Part shown: piece by piece, positions 28,669-37,337 of the stretch | Numbering within the stretch: position 1 is the stretch's first letter | Layout of the letters: each line of letters begins with the position of its first letter | NCBI RefSeq assembly: GCF_002943425.1 | Contig: NZ_PTRA01000002.1 | Coordinates: 398,812-462,811 of the forward strand | Length of the DNA stretch: 64,000 nt | Direction of reading: 5' to 3' | Source: Siphonobacter curvatus | GTDB taxonomy: Bacteria > Bacteroidota > Bacteroidia > Cytophagales > Spirosomataceae | Made by a program: the position numbers and the translations under genes | The notes under the pieces: generated by a model | The model's input: the letters and a program-made list of their open reading frames with translations, nothing else | What the model was told of the DNA's origin: nothing | Database searches by the model: none

Positions 28669-29256
28669 ATGAGCGAATCACATGCCATTCCTGGATACGC
28701 ATACGGCAACGTATCCCAAACCACTCCCCTTTCACTGGAGGAACTAGATTTACTCAAACAAACGGTTTTGTTTAGCCCGGAAGACGAGCGTTTTCTGCAC
28801 CTGGCGGGTGAAGTGCTGGGCGATCAGACAGAAGCAATACTGGACGTCTGGTACGGGTATGTGGGCAGCCACCCGCACCTCCTGCACTACTTCAGTTTAC
28901 AGGGCCAGCCCGACGGCCATTACCTGTCGGCGGTACGGAAGCGGTTTGGTCAGTGGATCATTGACACCTGCACGCGTCCCTACGACACTGCCTGGCTGGC
29001 CTATCAGCAGGAAATTGCCCTGCGTCATCATACGACCAAGAAGAACCTCACCGATGATGCTAGGGCTGAGCCGATTATTCACCTGCGGTACATCCTGGCC
29101 TTTATCGTGCCCCTAACCTTGACCATCAAGGATTTTCTGGCGGCCAAGGGACACAATGCCGAAACTGTAGCCGGTATGCACGCGGCCTGGTTCAAAGCCG
29201 TCACCTTGACCGCCGTACTTTGGAGCTATCCTTACGTACACACCAACGAATTTTAA
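28669..29256 (+). CDS. Protoglobin (single-domain heme gas-binding protein)
   Basis: 195 residues, full length for a protoglobin. The N-terminal IPGYAYG, VWYGYVGSHPHLLHYF, YLSAVRKRFGQWIIDTC and WSYPYV blocks closely match what I recall of Methanosarcina acetivorans protoglobin. The heme-binding proximal histidine lies in LRHHTTKKN (His120 or His121). It binds O2, CO or NO in the cytoplasm. No signalling domain is attached, so it acts alone or with a partner. It heads a five-gene plus-strand cluster. Confidence 0.93.
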   Translation: MSESHAIPGYAYGNVSQTTPLSLEELDLLKQTVLFSPEDERFLHLAGEVLGDQTEAILDVWYGYVGSHPHLLHYFSLQGQPDGHYLSAVRKRFGQWIIDTCTRPYDTAWLAYQQEIALRHHTTKKNLTDDARAEPIIHLRYILAFIVPLTLTIKDFLAAKGHNAETVAGMHAAWFKAVTLTAVLWSYPYVHTNEF

Positions 29257-29278
29257 TCACTTTATTCCTTTCAAAGCC

Positions 29279-29542
29279 ATGCAAGTTTCTGTTTTTGATA
29301 CCTACGTCACCCGTACCGATGGTACGCTGATGCACTTCGACATTCTGGTGCCCTCCAACGTAACCTGTACGGATACTATCCACCAGTACGGACAAACCTA
29401 CCTGGCAACCAAAGGCCAGGGCGGGCAACCTCTAACCGCGAAAGAATGTCAGTTCTGTCACATCGAACAGGCCACGGAAGAAGTACAGACCAGCATCACC
29501 AACCAGGGTTTTCACATCATTGAAATGCAGGGTTGCCATTAA
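29279..29542 (+). CDS. DUF2024 family small protein
   Basis: 87 residues: MQVSVFDTYVTRTDGTLMHFDILVP followed by a CQFCHIE motif (two Cys and His, about 60-66) and a final GCH. This is the pattern of DUF2024 proteins, whose function is unknown. It starts 22 bases after the protoglobin gene and is probably co-transcribed. The CxxCH-like site could bind a metal; a covalent heme is unlikely without a signal peptide. Confidence 0.85.
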   Translation: MQVSVFDTYVTRTDGTLMHFDILVPSNVTCTDTIHQYGQTYLATKGQGGQPLTAKECQFCHIEQATEEVQTSITNQGFHIIEMQGCH

Positions 29543-29583
29543 TAGTCCCCATTGATTCTATCATCCTTTTGACACGACCAATC

Positions 29584-30351
29584 ATGAATCGTTCCCTTGT
29601 CCTTACATTCACTACGCTTGTTGTTTCTTCGGGACTTGCTCTGGCCCAGACTACGCAGCCCGGAGCCGCGTACAACAACGCCGATTTTAAAGTTACTTCG
29701 ACGCAGGCCGTCTATCAATCAGATCTGGATCTGGTGGTTATGTCGATGAAAGTAAGCGGGCAGGCCGGACGTACCGTGCCCAAACCATCGGGCAGTATGG
29801 CCAATGCCCCCGTGCTTGCCTACGTATTTCCGACTACGCTTCAGCCACAGGACGTCGGCTTTTCGCCCATCGAAGGTATCGTAGCACTGGCCCTGACGTC
29901 TCACCCCGACATGGATGATACGCCACTGTGGGACGAAAACAACGACGGTAATTTTGATAACGACGGCCTCGTTTGGCACCCGCACTGGGTGGTATTACAG
30001 GAAGATAAACGCGTACCCGGCGGACTGAGCGTGAAAGCCTTTCGCAAGGATGACAAGACAGTAGTACTGCCCAAAACGGCCCCAGGCGTACCCATTTATT
30101 TTGATTCACCGGGTTACAACGTAGTCACTTCCGGACCCACGATTCGAGTGGCTATCCCGGCGTACCGCATTCATAACCGTACGGATTTCCGTTTTGATGC
30201 GGTAACGTGTTATCTGCAAATGTATCACCCGGTCCACGGCGATACCGCATCGCATCATGAAGCAGAAGATAAACCCCTGCTGGGCGTGTACGCGGTGTAT
30301 GGCGTGTTGTCGGAGAAGTTAACCCTGCCGTATACAGTAACAAAGAAGTAA
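29584..30351 (+). CDS. Exported His-rich protein of unknown function
   Basis: 255 residues from MNRSLVLTF; the frame extends to 29533 but would overlap the previous gene. A signal peptide ends at ALAQ. I do not recognise the family. Notable are an acidic DENNDGNFDNDG loop like an EF-hand/dockerin calcium site (about 122-133), WHPHW just after it, and MYHPVHGDTASHHEAED (about 221-237), all possible metal ligands. It lies in the protoglobin cluster and may be a periplasmic metal- or heme-handling partner (guess). Confidence 0.7.
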   Translation: MNRSLVLTFTTLVVSSGLALAQTTQPGAAYNNADFKVTSTQAVYQSDLDLVVMSMKVSGQAGRTVPKPSGSMANAPVLAYVFPTTLQPQDVGFSPIEGIVALALTSHPDMDDTPLWDENNDGNFDNDGLVWHPHWVVLQEDKRVPGGLSVKAFRKDDKTVVLPKTAPGVPIYFDSPGYNVVTSGPTIRVAIPAYRIHNRTDFRFDAVTCYLQMYHPVHGDTASHHEAEDKPLLGVYAVYGVLSEKLTLPYTVTKK

Positions 30352-30361
30352 TAGCGGATAT

Positions 30362-30387
30362 GGGATGGGGCATTGCGAACCCATCCC
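30362..30387 (+). other. Hairpin inside the protoglobin cluster
   Basis: GGGATGGG (30362-30369) pairs with CCCATCCC (30380-30387), 11 bases after the secreted-protein gene. No T run, so a weak terminator or processing site at most. Confidence 0.45.
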
Positions 30388-30431
30388 GTACCACCCAAAA
30401 AAGGCATCAACTCATCCCTTATTAGCATACG

Positions 30432-30698
30432 ATGGAAACTACCTGCCTTCCCTTCGCGTCCTACTTGGAGGACCTCATTCAACAGCGTCAGTACGTGAAA
30501 GTCCAGTATTTTAGCGACCTTCACGAACTGATTACGCTTGATGCACTTTTTGTAAAGCTTAGCGATCCGGGAGATGGTGCGCTTGCCCTTCTTTCTTCGG
30601 GTGAGCAAATTGCGGTATCCCAGCTGGCCAGTGCCGGAGGAAGGTTCGCCCCTGCGTATCAGGGTTATGAGCTGTATTGCGAAACCTGCGATTTTTGA
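30432..30698 (+). CDS. Small protein with a C-terminal CxxC, unknown function
   Basis: 88 residues ending YCETCDF. The middle (VKVQYFSDLHELITLDALFV..., LLSSGEQIAVSQLASAGG) alternates like a small beta barrel and is faintly reminiscent of Sm-like Rho-binding antiterminators, but I cannot assign it. Its stop codon TGA is followed without a gap by the ATG of the MarR gene, so the two are surely co-translated, and both end in cysteine motifs. Confidence 0.65.
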   Translation: METTCLPFASYLEDLIQQRQYVKVQYFSDLHELITLDALFVKLSDPGDGALALLSSGEQIAVSQLASAGGRFAPAYQGYELYCETCDF

Positions 30699-31304
30699 AT
30701 GACGGATTCCATATTCAATTTAGAACAACAAAACAGCTCCGTAGACGCCAAGATTGTAGCGGGGCTGGAACGGGTGGGGGAAGTATTTCGGGTGTTGCTC
30801 TGGCAACAAAGTCGGGATACCGGACTCAGTCCTATTCAGATTCAAGTACTGCTTTTCCTGGCTTTCCACGAACCTACGCAATGCAAAGTTGGGTATCTGG
30901 CGAAGGAATTTAACCTGACCAAGCCCACCATTAGCGATGCCGTAAAAGTATTGGTTCAGAAGGCTCTGGTCGATCGCATTACGGACCCTCTGGACAGTCG
31001 AAGTCACCATCTAGAACTGACGCCCGCCGGAAAGCAAATGGTCGATCAGACCAGTTCGTTTGCCGACGTTCTGCACGGATTAGTGCAGTCATTCGGGCAG
31101 GAACAGAAAACGATCCTGTACGAAAGTCTATTCAAGCTCATCTTTGAGCTTACGCAACGCGGCTTAATCCAGGTTCAGCGTATGTGCAAAACCTGCCGTC
31201 ACTACCGGTTTGATGGGCAGATTCATTATTGCGGTTTACTACAAATTCCGCTGGAAGCCGGGCTGTTACGGCTGGATTGCCCCGAGCACGAGCAGGTGCT
31301 TTAA
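30699..31304 (+). CDS. MarR-family regulator with a four-cysteine C-terminal tail
   Basis: 201 residues. The winged helix is at about 35-115 (LSPIQIQVLLFLAFHEPTQCKVGYLAKEFNLTKPTISDAVKVLV, then DPLDSRSHHLELTPAG for the wing). Beyond the usual dimer helices comes an extra tail with Cys163, Cys166, Cys178 and Cys194 (MCKTC..YCG..DCPEH), suited to a zinc or Fe-S site. That tail is uncommon for MarR proteins and suggests redox or gas sensing. It likely controls the cluster through the palindrome at 28621. Confidence 0.9.
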   Translation: MTDSIFNLEQQNSSVDAKIVAGLERVGEVFRVLLWQQSRDTGLSPIQIQVLLFLAFHEPTQCKVGYLAKEFNLTKPTISDAVKVLVQKALVDRITDPLDSRSHHLELTPAGKQMVDQTSSFADVLHGLVQSFGQEQKTILYESLFKLIFELTQRGLIQVQRMCKTCRHYRFDGQIHYCGLLQIPLEAGLLRLDCPEHEQVL

Positions 31305-31344
31305 TCCATCCTTTCGTTTCATTAACGCGTATGAAGTCCTGCTT

Positions 31345-33201
31345 TCACTTCGGTAATTGAACCGTGATTTCTCCGTGGAGCTGATCCCGGCTCGCTTTGA
31401 GTTTTTGATCCACCCAGATGCAAAGCTTACTTTGATTACCCGGCGTGGCTGAATCCCAGTCTTTTTTCCAGATGATATCCACATCGTGCCCGTGGTAGCG
31501 GATATTACCCAGGTAGAAATAGTCCCACTGCTGCTCGGGTACCAAAGGAGACACGGAAAACTGATCTTCATGAAAGGAGGTAAACCCAATCAGGTCTTCG
31601 ATGATAATATCCGGAAATGTGGAGTGGAAGTAATCGGACTCGCCGCCGAACGTCTTCCCGTTACTCGGAATGTACCATTCGCCAATGTTCAGTTCTTTCG
31701 TACCATGCATCCGGGCGAGCTTCTCGATGTAGTCGTACAAGAGTTGTTTCTGGGCGGCCGAACTATTTCCCTGATACGATCGCAGGTAGTTGGCGTATCC
31801 TTTATACACGACTGAATTTTCAAAAGGCCAGCCCCGGCCGTTCCAGGCATAGGCCTGTTCGTTGTAGTAGGGATGTTGCTGTTCCGCCGTCGTCATACCC
31901 GCCGCATTGTAAAAGCCTTTCTGCGAAGCAAACAGGTCCCAGGCTTTCGCGTAGGTCTGGTAGTTCTGCTTTGGTATCAACTGAAAATACCAGGGCGTGT
32001 ATCCCACCGACTCCCGTACCCGGGCCTCAAAATCGCCGACACCAAAGGCATTGTCTCCGGCACTCAGCGTATTGAAAAATTGATCCTGCGTGTTCCAGAG
32101 CACATTCAGTACCTTTTGTTGAAGGGCCTGAGCTTTGGCTGCATACTTCTCTGCTTTCGTATGCTTGTTTGTATACCGGACCTGATCCCATCGGTACAGA
32201 TCAGCCAGCGACTTGAGGTTGCCGTAAGCATAACTATTCACGGAAGGCCGGACCAGATAATAGTCCGGATACCCTTTCCGGAAAGCCGTAGGATAGTCTT
32301 TGGCCTGTTGCGATTGAGCGGCATTACCGGTCGTTTCCCAACCCAGGTAGTATTTCCGCCAGTTGTCTTTTGTATACAGGCTATACGGCCCCTGACTTTC
32401 AATCAGACCCAGAACGGCCGAAAGGCTGAATTCCATGCCATCGTACAGATCGAGTATTTTGTACATGCCCGCCGTTTTGGCTTGGGGCCTGTGCACCGTA
32501 AACAAGGAATCCCAGACCTGCTGATGCTTTTCCATTGCGGGCAATACCGCGTGTAGCCATTGCGGATCGGGATGAATTTTCTGAAAAGCCTCCACGCCGT
32601 TCACCATCCAGCTCGAAAAATGGTGGCTTTCCGGTCGACTCAGATACGTCAGGAAATTTCCGTTCTCCCGCTGCGGTAGCCGGGAAGCCGAGCCCCGCAT
32701 GAAATAATCCGCGTAGGACTTGAGAAAGGTATCATCCCGCAGCCAGCGTACGTCATAAAACTGATGCCCGGCGGGACAGGTAATGGCTCCGCTGAGGGAA
32801 GCCCAGGGTTTCACGCCGAAAAACTCGGTCACCACCCAGTATTTTTTGTGGTCTTCGGGATCGTCGTATTCTTTCAGGTGTTTGCTAATCATCCACCAGC
32901 GGTAATTATAAACCTTGGTCAGACTGTCAGCGGAGCTACGAAACAAAGGCACGTTTTCCAGTAAAAACGCTTTATTGTTACCAGCGTTAAAGGGGCCATC
33001 GGACGCCGGACGATTGGCATATTGGTTGAACTCATCCACGTGAGCGGACAAGGTTTGTTTGGAGGCATCTTTTAATCGCTGTAATTCACGGGTATACAAG
33101 GTTGATTTTTGACTGGTACAGGCCGTCAGGAGAAGCCAGCCCAGCCAACAAACCCCGGAGAAATAGCGACGTAGGAATGGAAGGAGTCGAGGTTGATTCA
33201 T
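31345..33201 (-). CDS. MGH1-like glycoside hydrolase, lipoprotein
   Basis: 618 residues. The N-terminus has a lipobox LTAC with the lipidated Cys28. The body is rich in Trp and Tyr, with DVRWLRDDTFLKSYADYF, LYDGMEFSLSAVLG, YNEQAYAWNGRGWPFENSVVYKGYANYL and ESDYFHSTFPDIIIEDLIG, the pattern of the (alpha/alpha)6-barrel MGH1/GH63-type glycosidases. Acid catalysts probably lie in the RDD and EQAYAWNG segments. It degrades an oligosaccharide in the periplasm or on the surface; the substrate is unknown. It converges on the MarR gene with 40 bases between. Confidence 0.82.
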   Translation of the reverse strand: MNQPRLLPFLRRYFSGVCWLGWLLLTACTSQKSTLYTRELQRLKDASKQTLSAHVDEFNQYANRPASDGPFNAGNNKAFLLENVPLFRSSADSLTKVYNYRWWMISKHLKEYDDPEDHKKYWVVTEFFGVKPWASLSGAITCPAGHQFYDVRWLRDDTFLKSYADYFMRGSASRLPQRENGNFLTYLSRPESHHFSSWMVNGVEAFQKIHPDPQWLHAVLPAMEKHQQVWDSLFTVHRPQAKTAGMYKILDLYDGMEFSLSAVLGLIESQGPYSLYTKDNWRKYYLGWETTGNAAQSQQAKDYPTAFRKGYPDYYLVRPSVNSYAYGNLKSLADLYRWDQVRYTNKHTKAEKYAAKAQALQQKVLNVLWNTQDQFFNTLSAGDNAFGVGDFEARVRESVGYTPWYFQLIPKQNYQTYAKAWDLFASQKGFYNAAGMTTAEQQHPYYNEQAYAWNGRGWPFENSVVYKGYANYLRSYQGNSSAAQKQLLYDYIEKLARMHGTKELNIGEWYIPSNGKTFGGESDYFHSTFPDIIIEDLIGFTSFHEDQFSVSPLVPEQQWDYFYLGNIRYHGHDVDIIWKKDWDSATPGNQSKLCIWVDQKLKASRDQLHGEITVQLPK

Positions 33202-33560
33202 CGTTGGTTTATGAGGTTAGGCCCAAAGGCTGGTCTAAGGTAGTAGCGGAAAACGGAAGGTTTCAACTCTTGAAGCTTCAAAAAAGGATTTTGACCTTAT
33301 TTTATCCGGTGAGAAACGCGTATTTCTTGATCTTAGGTAAGGAACGGACCATCATAAAACGGAGTTACCTCTCTAAAGAATAGTGAGCAGGTAAGGCATG
33401 CGGTTGCCCGTTTTCTGGCGGGTCAACAAAGGCTTAAATAGCCCTATTGATCCGAATTAGTGGATTAACCGTTGCCTTATTCATGTTTTTTCACGAAGAA
33501 ACGCTTATATCACGCTACCTTTGCGGGTAAGTACCGAGCTTATATCACAAGACTCCCATC
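33202..33560. other. Divergent intergenic region between the glycoside hydrolase and purL
   Basis: 359 bases. Only the purL -7 element at 33516-33523 is recognised; no gene or strong structure seen. Confidence 0.5.
33516..33523 (+). promoter_or_regulatory. -7 promoter element of purL
   Basis: TACCTTTG matches TAnnTTTG exactly and lies 37 bases before the purL ATG. No clear TTG was found at -33. Confidence 0.55.
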
Positions 33561-36500
33561 ATGATTTATTTCTTTTCTGCGGATCGGGTTACTGTTTATG
33601 CAGTGGAAACCCAGCAGTCTCTTACGGATTCGGACCTTTCTAAGTTAAGCTGGCTGTTTGGCGATGCCCCCGTCCTTGCTGAAACCACCCTGAGCCAGGT
33701 GTTTACGGGTCCCCGGGCGGCCATGATTACCCCCTGGAGTACCAACGCGGTAGAGATTACCCAGAATATGAATATTCAGGGCATCAGCCGAATTGAAGAA
33801 TTTACGCAGGTAGAAGCGGACTTCACGGACTTTGATCCGATGGTTTCGCAAAAATACACGGAGCTGAATCAGGCTATTTTCACGATTGATATTACGCCTG
33901 AACCCATTCTGGAACTCGACGATATTGCCGCCTACAACCAGCAGGAAGGCCTTTCGCTGAATGAAGATGAGGTAGCGTACCTGAATGATTTGTCCCAAAA
34001 AATCGGTCGCAAGCTTACTGATGCGGAAGTTTTTGGCTTTTCGCAGGTAAACTCCGAGCACTGCCGTCACAAAATCTTCAATGGTACCTTCGTCATCGAC
34101 GGTGAAGCTCAGCCGACGTCGCTGTTCAAACTGATTCGCAAAACATCGGAAACGAACCCCAACGGGATCGTTTCTGCGTATAAAGATAACGTGGCCTTCC
34201 TCAAAGGCCCCCGCGTGCAGCAATTTGCTCCCAAGCGGCCCGACGTACCCGAATTTTATCAGGTCAGCGAGTTCGACTCGGTGATTTCGATCAAAGCGGA
34301 GACGCATAACTTCCCTACCACGGTGGAACCCTTCAGTGGAGCCGCAACGGGTTCGGGTGGCGAAATCCGCGACCGTCTGGCCGGGGGTCAAGGTTCCATT
34401 CCGCTGGCGGGTACGGCGGTGTACATGACCGCCCTGTCGCGTCTGGAACAGGATCGCCCCTGGGAAAAAGCCGTGGCCGAACGCAAGTGGTTGTATCAAA
34501 CGCCGATGGACATCCTGATCAAAGCGTCCAACGGAGCTACGGATTTCGGTAATAAATTCGGTCAGCCGCTGATCACGGGTTCGGTCTTAACCTTCGAACA
34601 CGAGGAAGAAGGCCGCACGCTGGGTTACGACAAAGTCATTATGCAGGCCGGTGGTATCGGCTATGGCAAAGCCGAACAGGCGAAAAAACACGAACCCAAA
34701 CCGGGCGACCAGATTGTGGTGATGGGTGGGGATAACTACCGCATCGGATTGGGTGGAGCGGCCGTATCTTCGGCCGATACGGGTAAGTTCGGTTCGGGTA
34801 TTGAGCTTAACGCCGTACAACGTTCGAACCCCGAAATGCAGAAACGCGTGGCGAACGCCGTGCGTGGCCTGGTGGAAAGCGATCAGAACCCCATCGTATC
34901 GATTCACGATCACGGTGCGGGTGGTCACCTGAACTGTCTGTCCGAACTCATCGAAGAAACCGGAGGATCAATCGACCTGGATAAACTGCCCGTGGGTGAC
35001 CCTACCCTTTCGGCCAAGGAAATCATCGGCAACGAATCGCAGGAACGCATGGGTCTGGTCATTGGTACCGAAGACCTGGAAACACTGCAACGCATTGCTG
35101 ACCGCGAGCGGGCTCCTATGTACGCCGTGGGCGAAGTAACGGCCGATCATCGCTTTACGATTGCTTCCCACACGACCGATTCCAAACCCATGGATCTGGC
35201 ACTGGCCGATATGTTTGGCAGTGCTCCCAAGACGGTCATGAACGATACCCGTCTGGAACGTACCTACCAGCCCGTCAGCTATGACGTAAACCAGCTGGAA
35301 ACGTATTTGGAAGCGGTACTGCAACTGGAAGCCGTCGCTTGTAAAGACTGGCTGACCAACAAGGTCGACCGTTGCGTAGGTGGCCGCGTAGCCAAGCAAC
35401 AAAACGTCGGACCACTGCACCTGCCCCTGAATAACGTGGGTGTCATGGCACTGGATTTCCAGGGGAAAGACGGGATTGCCACTTCCATTGGTCACGCTCC
35501 GATTTCCGCTCTGATTGATCCGGCAGCGGGTAGTCGGAATGCCATTGCCGAATCGCTTTCGAATCTCGTCTGGGCACCGCTCGAAGAAGGATTGAAAAGC
35601 GTCTCGCTTTCGGCCAACTGGATGTGGGCCAGCAAAAATCCCGGCGAAGACGCTCGTCTGTATCAAGCCGTGCAGGCCTGTTCGGATTTTGCAATTAGCC
35701 TGGGTATCAATATCCCTACGGGTAAGGATTCCTTGTCGATGAAACAAAAGTATCCCGACAAAGACGTTATTGCCCCCGGAACGGTCATTATCTCGGCGGC
35801 GGGTCCCTGCGATAATGTACGCGGTGTTGTGGAACCCGTATTACAGAAGGACGGTGGATCTATTTACTACATCAACCTTTCCGGCGATCAGTACAAGCTG
35901 GGCGGTTCATCGCTGGCTCAGGTACTCAATCGCATCGGTAACGAAACGCCCGATGTGGTCGACGCCGAAGCCTTCAAAACGGCCTTTAATACCATCCAGG
36001 AACTGATTAAAGCCGGAAAAATCCAGGCGGGTCACGACGTAGGTAGCGGTGGTTTGATTACGACGCTGCTGGAACTTTGCTTTGCCGACCGCAACCTCGG
36101 AGCCACGCTCGACCTGAGCAGCCTGGGTGAGCAGGATAGCGTAGCGAAGCTGTTTGCCGAAAACATCAGTATTGTCTTCCAGGCCGATGCTTCCGTAGAA
36201 GCCATACTGCAGGAAAAAGGCGTTGCCTTCCATAAACTAGGCGAAGTAATCTCGCAGCCCACGCTGACGATCAAGGATCAGCAGGCTACGTATACGCTGG
36301 ACATTGATCACCTGCGGGACGTCTGGTTCAAGACTTCTTACTTGCTGGATCAGAAACAAAGCGGTCCCAAGCTGGCCAAGGAGCGGTACGAAAACTACAA
36401 AAACCACGTACTCCAGTACAGCTTCCCGACTCATTTTACGGGTCAGAAGCCCGAAGCCGGAGCCTTCCGTCCCAAAGCCGCCGTGCTGCGGGAAAAAGGC

Positions 36501-37217
36501 AGTAACTCCGAGCGGGAACTGGCGAACGCCCTGTACATGGCCGGATTCGATGTTAAAGACGTACACATGACGGATTTGATTTCGGGTCGCGAAACTCTCG
36601 AAGACATCCAGTTCCTGGGTGCCGTCGGTGGCTTCTCTAACTCGGACGTGCTCGGTTCGGCCAAAGGCTGGGCGGGTGCCTTCCTGTATAATGAAAAAGC
36701 CAAGCAGGCCATCGAACAATTCTTCGGTCGTGAGGATACGCTTTCGGTGGGCATTTGTAACGGTTGTCAGCTTTTCATTGAACTGGGCCTGATTAACCCC
36801 GAGCACGCCGAGAAGCCCAAAATGCGGCATAATGATTCGCACAAACACGAAAGTTTGTTTACTACGGTAACGATTCAGGAAAACAACTCCGTAATGCTTT
36901 CGTCGCTGGCGGGCAGTACACTGGGTGTGTGGATTTCCCACGGGGAGGGACGTTTTGAAATGCCCTACGCCGAGAGCGAGTACCACATTGCGGCCAAGTA
37001 CGCCTACGAAACGTATCCGGCCAGCCCCAACGGATCGTCGTTCCATACGGCCATGATGAGCGACCAAACAGGTCGTCACCTGGTGATGATGCCCCACGCC
37101 GAGCGTTCGGCTCTGCAATGGCAGTGGCCCTACTACCCGGCGGGCCGCACCGACGAGGTATCGCCCTGGATGGAAGCCTTCGTCAACGCACGCAACTGGC
37201 TTTTGAATCACAAGTAA
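33561..37217 (+). CDS. purL: Phosphoribosylformylglycinamidine synthase, large single-chain type
   Basis: 1218 residues, the size of the single-chain enzyme that makes FGAM from FGAR, glutamine and ATP in purine synthesis. The PurS-like N-terminal part runs to about 150, the linker and two AIR-synthase halves to about 960 (VNSEHCRHKIFNG, SIKAETHNFPTTVEPFSGAATGSGGEIRD, HDHGAGG, IPTGKDSLSMKQ). The glutaminase domain has nucleophile Cys1066 in GICNGCQLF, with SHGEGRFE and MMPHAERS completing the triad. A terminator follows. Confidence 0.97.
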   Translation: MIYFFSADRVTVYAVETQQSLTDSDLSKLSWLFGDAPVLAETTLSQVFTGPRAAMITPWSTNAVEITQNMNIQGISRIEEFTQVEADFTDFDPMVSQKYTELNQAIFTIDITPEPILELDDIAAYNQQEGLSLNEDEVAYLNDLSQKIGRKLTDAEVFGFSQVNSEHCRHKIFNGTFVIDGEAQPTSLFKLIRKTSETNPNGIVSAYKDNVAFLKGPRVQQFAPKRPDVPEFYQVSEFDSVISIKAETHNFPTTVEPFSGAATGSGGEIRDRLAGGQGSIPLAGTAVYMTALSRLEQDRPWEKAVAERKWLYQTPMDILIKASNGATDFGNKFGQPLITGSVLTFEHEEEGRTLGYDKVIMQAGGIGYGKAEQAKKHEPKPGDQIVVMGGDNYRIGLGGAAVSSADTGKFGSGIELNAVQRSNPEMQKRVANAVRGLVESDQNPIVSIHDHGAGGHLNCLSELIEETGGSIDLDKLPVGDPTLSAKEIIGNESQERMGLVIGTEDLETLQRIADRERAPMYAVGEVTADHRFTIASHTTDSKPMDLALADMFGSAPKTVMNDTRLERTYQPVSYDVNQLETYLEAVLQLEAVACKDWLTNKVDRCVGGRVAKQQNVGPLHLPLNNVGVMALDFQGKDGIATSIGHAPISALIDPAAGSRNAIAESLSNLVWAPLEEGLKSVSLSANWMWASKNPGEDARLYQAVQACSDFAISLGINIPTGKDSLSMKQKYPDKDVIAPGTVIISAAGPCDNVRGVVEPVLQKDGGSIYYINLSGDQYKLGGSSLAQVLNRIGNETPDVVDAEAFKTAFNTIQELIKAGKIQAGHDVGSGGLITTLLELCFADRNLGATLDLSSLGEQDSVAKLFAENISIVFQADASVEAILQEKGVAFHKLGEVISQPTLTIKDQQATYTLDIDHLRDVWFKTSYLLDQKQSGPKLAKERYENYKNHVLQYSFPTHFTGQKPEAGAFRPKAAVLREKGSNSERELANALYMAGFDVKDVHMTDLISGRETLEDIQFLGAVGGFSNSDVLGSAKGWAGAFLYNEKAKQAIEQFFGREDTLSVGICNGCQLFIELGLINPEHAEKPKMRHNDSHKHESLFTTVTIQENNSVMLSSLAGSTLGVWISHGEGRFEMPYAESEYHIAAKYAYETYPASPNGSSFHTAMMSDQTGRHLVMMPHAERSALQWQWPYYPAGRTDEVSPWMEAFVNARNWLLNHK

Positions 37218-37226
37218 TAGCATACG

Positions 37227-37256
37227 AAACGGGCTCTGGAAACGGAGTCCGTTTTT
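37227..37256 (+). terminator. Terminator after purL
   Basis: AAACGGGCTC (37227-37236) pairs with GAGTCCGTTT (37245-37254) with one G-U pair, followed by TT. Confidence 0.8.
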
Positions 37257-37337
37257 CGTTGAAACCCCCTACTCCCGATCGGAACTTTAGATCTTACTTG
37301 CGTTGAAACACCGGCCTGGCGTAGATTTCGATTTTAA

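Noticed and set aside
33645..34499. 284-residue frame antisense to purL, and similar ones at 34968-35747 and 36237-37223
   Set aside because: All are inside purL, Arg/His/Gln-rich and without motifs, as expected for shadow frames.
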